Assembly (NCBI GenBank): GCA_036477795.1
Contig: JAZGDL010000205.1
Span: 1-17,121, forward strand
Length of the DNA: 17,121 nucleotides
Origin: JAZGDL01 sp036477795
Lineage (GTDB): Bacteria; Planctomycetota; Phycisphaerae; UBA1845
Direction of reading: 5' to 3'
The position numbers and the translations under genes are program-made. The notes below the pieces were generated by a model. The model was not told where the DNA came from. It worked only from the letters and a program-made list of their open reading frames with translations, and ran no database searches. Shown piece by piece: positions 12,885-17,121 of the stretch (its first letter is position 1; every line of letters begins with the position of its first letter).

Positions 12885-13196
12885 ATGGACATTTACCACA
12901 TAGTCAGGCGACCACTGGTGACGGAGAAGGGCACGCATCAGGCGTCTCTATCGTTTCCGGCTACCAAGAACAAGCCGGCGCGCAGCGGTTCGTTTGCCTT
13001 TGAAGTCCATCCAGACGCCTCCAAGCCGATGATCAAGGAGGCGATTGAGAAGATCTATAACGTCAAGGTATTGGCGGTGCGAACGGCGAATCGGATGGGC
13101 AAGTCCCGTCGGGTGCGTTTTAGCCGGGGCAGTACACGAGCGTGGAAGAAGGCTGTGGTGTGTCTGGACGCCAACAGCCATATTGATCTTTTCTGA
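12885..13196 (+). CDS. rplW: 50S ribosomal protein L23
   Basis: L23 sits at the exit of the peptide tunnel and is the docking site for trigger factor and SRP. The 103-residue product has the family pattern: I-V-R-R-P-L-V-T-E-K near the start, F-x-F-E-V-H-P-D-A-S-K (37-47), I-K-E-A-I-E-K-I-Y-N-V-K-V (50-62) and a C-terminal basic stretch R-x-R-F-S-R-G. ATG 12885 gives the normal N terminus; the nearest ribosome-binding candidate (AGGACGAG, 12869-12876) is distant or within a possible stem. The residues after position 20 include a short Pro/Lys-rich loop. Confidence 0.95.
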   Translation: MDIYHIVRRPLVTEKGTHQASLSFPATKNKPARSGSFAFEVHPDASKPMIKEAIEKIYNVKVLAVRTANRMGKSRRVRFSRGSTRAWKKAVVCLDANSHIDLF

Positions 13197-13221
13197 TTTA
13201 GCGGAGCAGAGGTGATCTTTC

Positions 13222-14088
13222 ATGGGCATCAGGCGGCGCAAGCCGACATCCCCGGGCCGGCGTAACGCGACGGTCAGCGATTTCTCGGAGATTTCCGACC
13301 GGCGCAAGCGTCCGGAGCGGTCGCTTTTGGAGCGCATCGCCCGCAAAGGCGGCCGGAACCATCATGGCAAGATCACCGCTTGGCACCGCGGCGGTGGGGC
13401 CCGCAAGCTCTACCGCAGGATTGACTTCAAGCGCAGCAAGGACGGGTCAGCGGCCAGCGTGGAGTCGATAGAATATGACCCCAACCGTTCCTGCCACATC
13501 GCCCTGCTGCGGTATAAGGATGGTGAGAAGCGATACATCCTGGCTCCGGACGGCGTGACTGTAGGCGAGAAGCTGGAAAGCGGCCCCGGCGTGGAGCCCA
13601 AAACGGGCAACGCCATGCCGCTGAAGAACATCCCCGTGGGGATGGACGTTCACAACATCGAGATGAACCCCGGCCAGGGCGGTAAACTGGTTCGCAGTGC
13701 CGGCGCTTCAGCGCGCCTGCTGGCGCGAGAGAGCGAATGGGCTACCCTGGTCATGCCGTCGGGTGAAATGCGTCAGATACGCGTGGAGTGTCGCGCCACC
13801 ATAGGGCAGATCGGCAACACCGATCACCAGAACCGTCGCATCGGCAAGGCGGGAACGAAGCGGCACATGGGGCGTCGCCCGCGTGTTCGCGGTACGGCCA
13901 TGAATCCGGTGGCCCATCCTCTGGGCGGCGGTGAGGGCAGGAGTGGGGGAGGCCGGCACCCGTGCAGCGCGTCCGGCTTGATGGCCAAAGGCGGACACAC
14001 TCGAAACCCGAGAAAAGTTTCCAACCGGCGAATCCTGCGCCGGAGGAAGAGCAAGCGATACGGGCAGTTGACCCTGCCCAAGAAATGA
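13222..14088 (+). CDS. rplB: 50S ribosomal protein L2
   Basis: L2 helps join the subunits and shape the peptidyl transferase centre. The 288-residue product is near the usual length and shows G-R-N-H-H-G-K-I-T (44-52), H-R-G-G-G-A-R-K-L-Y-R (55-65), H-N-I-E-M-N-P-G-Q-G (144-153) and M-N-P-V-A-H-P-L-G-G-G-E-G (227-239). In E. coli this last segment reads M-N-P-V-D-H-P-H-G-G-G. The critical His is kept (H232), while the preceding Asp is Ala231 and the second His is Leu234. ATG 13222 follows AGAGGTGA (13207-13214) by 7 nt. Confidence 0.97.
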   Translation: MGIRRRKPTSPGRRNATVSDFSEISDRRKRPERSLLERIARKGGRNHHGKITAWHRGGGARKLYRRIDFKRSKDGSAASVESIEYDPNRSCHIALLRYKDGEKRYILAPDGVTVGEKLESGPGVEPKTGNAMPLKNIPVGMDVHNIEMNPGQGGKLVRSAGASARLLARESEWATLVMPSGEMRQIRVECRATIGQIGNTDHQNRRIGKAGTKRHMGRRPRVRGTAMNPVAHPLGGGEGRSGGGRHPCSASGLMAKGGHTRNPRKVSNRRILRRRKSKRYGQLTLPKK

Positions 14089-14176
14089 CGGACCCGGTGG
14101 GGCCGGAGGCGAACGCCAGACGTTCGAACCCCGGTCTTGATGGTCGGAGCAAGGGCCGGCGGTGCCGGCAGCGAAG

Positions 14177-14443
14177 ATGACTCGTTCACAGAAAAAAGGC
14201 CCGTTTGTCGACGCGAAGCTTTTCCGCAAGGTCATGTTGGCCAAGGAAAGCGGGATGTCCGCTCCGATACGCACCTGGTGCCGGCGGTGTACCATCGTTC
14301 CCGAATTCGTAGGACATAAGTTTGAGATTCACAACGGCATGAGGTTCCTGGCGGTGTATGTGACTGAGGAGATGGTCGGTCACAAGTTGGGCGAGTTCTC
14401 TCCCACCCGCACGTTCAAGGGGCACTCGGGCGGCAAGAGGTAG
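14177..14443 (+). CDS. rpsS: 30S ribosomal protein S19
   Basis: S19 lies in the 30S head and contacts the A-site finger and S13. The 88-residue product starts M-T-R-S-Q-K-K-G-P-F-V-D and carries I-R-T-W-C-R-R-C-T-I-V-P-E-F-V-G and the C-terminal K-L-G-E-F-S-P-T-R-T-F-K-G-H. The usual T-W-S-R-R-S-T-I reads T-W-C-R-R-C-T-I, with two Cys in place of Ser. ATG 14177 is chosen by alignment; GTG 14162 would add 5 residues. The 88-bp gap after rplB shows no recognisable feature. Confidence 0.96.
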   Translation: MTRSQKKGPFVDAKLFRKVMLAKESGMSAPIRTWCRRCTIVPEFVGHKFEIHNGMRFLAVYVTEEMVGHKLGEFSPTRTFKGHSGGKR

Positions 14444-14457
14444 TTGATTGGGCGCGT

Positions 14458-14473
14458 CCCCCCGCTCGGGGGG
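14458..14473 (+). promoter_or_regulatory. Short GC hairpin between rpsS and rplV
   Basis: Six C (14458-14463), loop GCTC and six G (14468-14473) form a strong stem 6 nt before the rplV Shine-Dalgarno sequence. No U-run follows, so it is not a classical intrinsic terminator; it may tune translation or stability. Confidence 0.45.
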
Positions 14474-14488
14474 CCTGCGAGGTGAATT

Positions 14489-14842
14489 GTGGCGGATGTG
14501 CTGACAACAAGGCCGACCTGGGTCGCCAAGCATCGTTTCGCGAGGATTGCCCCGCGAAAGGCCCGCGCGGTGCTCGATCTGATCCGCGGGCTGGGCTGCC
14601 AGCAGGCGCTGGATGCTTTGAGCTTTAACCCGCGGCGGGCGGCGGTCCTGATCACCGACGTTCTGAAGTCGGCGATGGCCAACGCTAATGAGAAGGAGGC
14701 GGAAATGGCCCGTCTCTACGTTTGTGGAGCACGTGCGGATGGCGGGCCGATCATGAAGCGATGGCGGCCCAAGGATCGCGGCCGGGCCCACCCGATACAG
14801 AAGCGGACCAGCCATCTGATCGTAGAGGTTGCCGAGAGGTAG
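14489..14842 (+). CDS. rplV: 50S ribosomal protein L22
   Basis: L22 spans all 23S domains and its hairpin lines the exit tunnel. The 117-residue product has R-I-A-P-R-K-A-R-A-V-L-D-L-I-R-G (19-34), A-L-D-A-L-S-F-N-P-R-R-A-A (40-52), a shortened central part, and R-W-R-P-K-D-R-G-R-A-H-P-I-Q-K-R-T-S-H-L (91-110), the hairpin and C-terminal signature. GTG 14489 is used; GAGGTGA (14479-14485) supplies the ribosome-binding site. An 85-bp gap leads to rpsC. Confidence 0.96.
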   Translation: MADVLTTRPTWVAKHRFARIAPRKARAVLDLIRGLGCQQALDALSFNPRRAAVLITDVLKSAMANANEKEAEMARLYVCGARADGGPIMKRWRPKDRGRAHPIQKRTSHLIVEVAER

Positions 14843-14927
14843 ACCGCCAGGAGCGGTGATTCGTGTTCGGCGGCGACTGCGTGGGTAGCGCAGCGGTGCG
14901 GGACGCCAAGATTCTGGAGCGTGTTAC

Positions 14928-15638
14928 GTGGGACAGAAAGTTCATCCGCATGGTTTCCGGGTGGGTATCACCGAGGGATGGTCCTCGCGCTGGTACGCCC
15001 CCAAGGCGGCCTACGGCGAGTTTCTCACGGAAGACAACCGCATCCGCGAGTTCGTGGAGCGGCAGTTGAATCGACAGCCGCCCTACGCCGCGGTGGCCCG
15101 AACGGACATCGAACGCACCAGCAGCGAAGTGAAGGTACTGTTGCACACCGCGCGCCCGGGCCTGGTCATCGGGGCCAAAGGGGCGGAGGTCGACAAGCTC
15201 AAGGAGAATCTGGAGGATCTCATCGACCGCAAGGTGAGCGTCAACATCATGGAGATCAAGTTCCCGGATCTCAATGCCCAGTTGGTGTCTGAAGGGATCG
15301 CGGAACAGCTCAAGAAGCGGGGTAGTTTCCGTAGGGTGATCAAGCAGCGTTGCGAGGCGACCATGAGCGCCGGCGCCAAGGGCATCAAGATCAAGCTCAG
15401 CGGGCGGCTCGGTGGAGCGGAGATGGCCCGGAAGGAGACGCAGATTCGCGGTTCCATCCCGCTGCATACGTTGCAGGCCAACGTTCAGTACGGGTTCACC
15501 AGAGCGGTCACCAAGACGGGTACGATCGGCGTGAAGGTATGGTTGTACTTGGGTCGTTACGGCGAAGAAGTTGAAGGCAAAGAGGGCACCGGCGGCAGCG
15601 GAACGCGAGCAGGCGGCCGGCGCTTCAAGCGGGGCTAG
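14928..15638 (+). CDS. rpsC: 30S ribosomal protein S3
   Basis: S3 forms part of the mRNA entry channel. The 236-residue product begins M-G-Q-K-V-H-P-H-G-F-R-V-G-I, has a type II KH domain with the G82-A-K-G85 loop, and a C-terminal domain with S-G-R-L-G-G-A-E-M-A-R-K-E and I-P-L-H-T-L-Q-A-N-V-Q-Y-G. The last 20 or so residues are a Gly/Arg-rich basic tail. GTG 14928 follows GGAG (14916-14919) by 8 nt. The stop at 15638 lies 2 bp from the start of a palindromic element, so rplP is 226 bp away, the longest gap within the operon here. Confidence 0.97.
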   Translation: MGQKVHPHGFRVGITEGWSSRWYAPKAAYGEFLTEDNRIREFVERQLNRQPPYAAVARTDIERTSSEVKVLLHTARPGLVIGAKGAEVDKLKENLEDLIDRKVSVNIMEIKFPDLNAQLVSEGIAEQLKKRGSFRRVIKQRCEATMSAGAKGIKIKLSGRLGGAEMARKETQIRGSIPLHTLQANVQYGFTRAVTKTGTIGVKVWLYLGRYGEEVEGKEGTGGSGTRAGGRRFKRG

Positions 15639-15640
15639 TG

Positions 15641-15785
15641 CCGTGTCAACGTTCGAATTGTGGGTTGACGCTGGACCGAGAATCCTTTCTCGGTCCCCCT
15701 TCCTGGCGGCCCACGGGAAGGGATTCCCGCAGCGGGTGGGTGCGAGAAAGGATTCTCGCACCAGCACCAATCGAACGGTGACGGA
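15641..15785. repeat. MITE-like palindromic element in the rpsC-rplP gap
   Basis: The ends are imperfect inverted repeats: the left end holds GTTCGAATTG (15651-15660) and the right end CAATCGAAC (15768-15776), with CCGTGTCAAC and GGTGACGG outside them. Inside are three hairpins with related tips: 15673-15696 (arm GGACCGAGAA, loop TCCT), 15714-15729 (arm CGGGAA, loop GGGA) and 15739-15762 (arm GGTGCGAGAA, loop AGGA). The first is in inverted orientation to the third. The third matches the unit in the DksA-like gene. There is no reading frame of interest. Confidence 0.75.
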
Positions 15786-15817
15786 ACACTGGTATGACAG
15801 CACACTGGTATGACAGC
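15786..15817. repeat. Two perfect 16-bp tandem copies
   Basis: ACACTGGTATGACAGC occurs twice without spacer, at 15786-15801 and 15802-15817, directly after the palindromic element. The remaining 47 bp to rplP hold only its ribosome-binding site. Confidence 0.9.
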
Positions 15818-15864
15818 GCTGCCACGGTGAACAACCCACGGGTTGATCGGTAGGAGACGGTTTG

Positions 15865-16284
15865 ATGGCCATGATGCCCAAGCGGGTCAAGTTTCGCAAA
15901 TCACAGCGGGGCAAGATCCGTCAGAAGGCCACGCGGGGCAATACCGTTGCCTTCGGCGAGTATGGGTTGCAGTCGCTGGGCAGCGGCTGGGTCACCGCCC
16001 GGCAGATCGAGGCCGGCCGAGTGGCAGCCACGCACTACATGCATCGCGAGGGACGGGTGTACGTACGGGTTTTTCCGGACAAGCCCGTTTCCGCCAAGCC
16101 GTTGGAGACGCGTATGGGTAAGGGCAAGGGCGACCCGGCCCATTGGGTGGCGCGGGTGCGCGAAGGCACCATGCTCTTTGAGATCGGCGGTGTTGACGTG
16201 GAGGCCGCCCGGCAGGCCATGGTTCGCGTGGCTTCCAAGATGCCCTATCGCTGCCGCTTTGTGATTCGGCGGCACGGGTTGTAG
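15865..16284 (+). CDS. rplP: 50S ribosomal protein L16
   Basis: L16 organises the A-site tRNA region of the 50S subunit. The 139-residue product has M-P-K-R-V-K-F-R-K near the start, G-x-x-G-L-Q-S-L (32-39), R-Q-I-E-A-G-R (46-52), K-P-L-E-T-R-M-G-K-G-K-G (78-89) and a C-terminal K-M-P-Y-R-C-R-F-V. The Arg of R-M-G-K-G-K-G is the residue hydroxylated in E. coli. Several starts are possible (TTG 15862, ATG 15865, 15871, 15874); ATG 15865 is chosen because GGAG (15853-15856) lies 8 nt upstream. rpmC follows after 34 bp. Confidence 0.96.
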   Translation: MAMMPKRVKFRKSQRGKIRQKATRGNTVAFGEYGLQSLGSGWVTARQIEAGRVAATHYMHREGRVYVRVFPDKPVSAKPLETRMGKGKGDPAHWVARVREGTMLFEIGGVDVEAARQAMVRVASKMPYRCRFVIRRHGL

Positions 16285-16318
16285 GGTCCACGGTTTTGTA
16301 GAGTCGAGGGCAAGGGCA

Positions 16319-16567
16319 GTGAAGATCGGCGAATTTCGCGAGATGAACAGCGAGGAGTTGCACGGTGAGCTGGAGCGTTTGCGCCGGCATCACTTTGACC
16401 TGCGGGCCCAAGCGGTCACTGAGAAGCTGCAGAACTCCAATCAGTTGAGATACGCTAAGCGCGACATTGCCCGGGTACTGACCCTGTTATTGGAACGAGG
16501 CGAAACGGGCATCGAGCAGCAGCAGTGCCATCTCGAGGCCATTAGTGCCCGGGAGGCGCGCAGTTGA
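16319..16567 (+). CDS. rpmC: 50S ribosomal protein L29
   Basis: L29 is a small helical protein near the tunnel exit. The 82-residue product has the helical hairpin pattern: E-L-H-G-E-L-E-R-L-R-R-H-H-F-D-L-R (13-29), Q-N-S-N-Q-L-R-Y-A-K-R-D-I-A-R (38-52). It runs about 15 residues longer than typical L29 at the C terminus (G-I-E-Q-Q-Q onward). GTG 16319 follows GAGGG (16306-16310) by 8 nt. Confidence 0.93.
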   Translation: MKIGEFREMNSEELHGELERLRRHHFDLRAQAVTEKLQNSNQLRYAKRDIARVLTLLLERGETGIEQQQCHLEAISAREARS

Positions 16568-16601
16568 TCCGGTGGTTGAGGCTGGCTAAGGCGGGTATTG
16601 A

Positions 16602-16895
16602 ATGTCCACGGCAGTAGCGAATCCAGATAGCGGCAGGGCCGCGACCCGACGCCGCCCGCGTAAGTTACGCGTCGGCGTGGTGGCAGCGAGCAAGGCCGAC
16701 AAGACCATCAAGGTGGTGTGCACCTTCTCGGTCAAACACCGCAAGTATGGGAAATACATGAGTCGGCGCCAGACGTTTCAAGTGCACGACCCGCAGAACG
16801 AAGCCCAGGACGGCGATCGCGTGGAAATCATGGAGTGTCGACCGATTTCAAAGAGCAAGAGCTGGCGGTTGGTGCGCGTTGTGCAGCGGGCATAG
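16602..16895 (+). CDS. rpsQ: 30S ribosomal protein S17
   Basis: S17 is a primary 16S rRNA-binding protein with an OB fold. The 97-residue product has a basic N-terminal extension of about 20 residues (R-R-R-P-R-K), then L-R-V-G-V-V-A-A-S-K-A-D-K-T-I-K-V (22-38), H-R-K-Y-G-K-Y (46-52), H-D-P-x-N-E-A-Q-D-G-D-R-V (62-74) and E-C-R-P-I-S-K-S-K-S-W-R-L-V (78-91), all family signatures. ATG 16602 gives the likely start; the ribosome-binding site is weak (AAGGCGGG, 16588-16595). rplN starts 56 bp downstream. Confidence 0.96.
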   Translation: MSTAVANPDSGRAATRRRPRKLRVGVVAASKADKTIKVVCTFSVKHRKYGKYMSRRQTFQVHDPQNEAQDGDRVEIMECRPISKSKSWRLVRVVQRA

Positions 16896-16951
16896 CACCC
16901 GTTGGACAAGCCGGGTGGCCCGGCGGCGGTCGTAGTGAGTACGAGACAGTC

Positions 16952-17121
16952 ATGATACAGATGCAAACCAGGGTCGACGTGGCGGACAATACCGGAGCCA
17001 AGGTGGCGATGGTGATCAGTGTGTTGGGAGGCAGCACGTCGGGCCATGGCAGAAGGACGTTGAGGACTGCCAACATCGGGGACATCGTGGTGGTCACGGT
17101 CAAGAAGGCGCTGCCCAACAG
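16952..17121 (+). CDS. rplN: 50S ribosomal protein L14, 5' part
   Basis: The gene runs off the window after 56 codons. It starts M-I-Q-M-Q-T-R-V-D-V-A-D-N-T-G-A-K, the invariant L14 N terminus, followed by V-L-G-G-S and I-G-D-I-V-V-V-T-V-K-K-A-L-P. L14 forms an intersubunit bridge and binds the 50S near L19. ATG 16952 is chosen by this match. Its place after rpsQ is the canonical spc operon order. Confidence 0.95.
   Translation, partial: MIQMQTRVDVADNTGAKVAMVISVLGGSTSGHGRRTLRTANIGDIVVVTVKKALPN

Noticed and set aside
14458..14473. Intrinsic terminator between rpsS and rplV
   Set aside because: The stem is strong but no T-run follows, and the operon clearly continues.

Overview
The window looks like chromosomal DNA of a GC-rich, Gram-negative, LPS-making bacterium, most likely a planctomycete. 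This rests on features seen here: a fused LpxC-FabZ protein, a fused Sua5-arginine phosphatase protein, a long thrombospondin type-3 repeat lipoprotein, frequent GTG/TTG starts, and many short palindromic repeats in the gaps. The phylum call is an inference; class and species cannot be read from the sequence.

Left region (1-4717, + strand): a strong sigma-70-type promoter drives a DksA/TraR-like regulator with a long basic N-terminal tail. A tight run follows: lspA, ribD, a Sua5-YwlE-type fusion and rpiB, each overlapping the next or nearly so (lipoprotein maturation, riboflavin synthesis, tRNA t6A synthesis with a phosphoarginine phosphatase, and ribose-5-phosphate isomerisation). Composite 7-bp/8-bp tandem repeats lie on both sides of the regulator gene.

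Middle region (4722-10011): a convergent gene for a 21-repeat calcium-binding-type lipoprotein, a 0.4-kb gap holding a paired hairpin repeat element and a promoter, then a lipid A operon: lpxC-fabZ, lpxA and a Gfo/Idh/MocA dehydrogenase resembling GnnA.

Accessory patch (10012-10907): a decayed toxin-antitoxin area on the minus strand with an intact small HicB-type antitoxin, a truncated frameshifted hicA, and a second HicB-type antitoxin gene broken by two stop codons. REP-like hairpins follow.

Right region (10908-17121, + strand): a promoter and leader hairpin start the S10/spc ribosomal protein operon in canonical order, rpsJ-rplC-rplD-rplW-rplB-rpsS-rplV-rpsC-rplP-rpmC-rpsQ-rplN, the last cut by the window edge. 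Two of its gaps (rplD-rplW and rpsC-rplP) hold related palindromic elements; a hairpin unit from the second is also found inside the reading frame of the DksA-like gene 15 kb away. I see no wholly new multi-gene system. The most notable things are this repeat family, the two fusions, the zinc-ligand-poor DksA-like protein and the decaying HicAB remnants.
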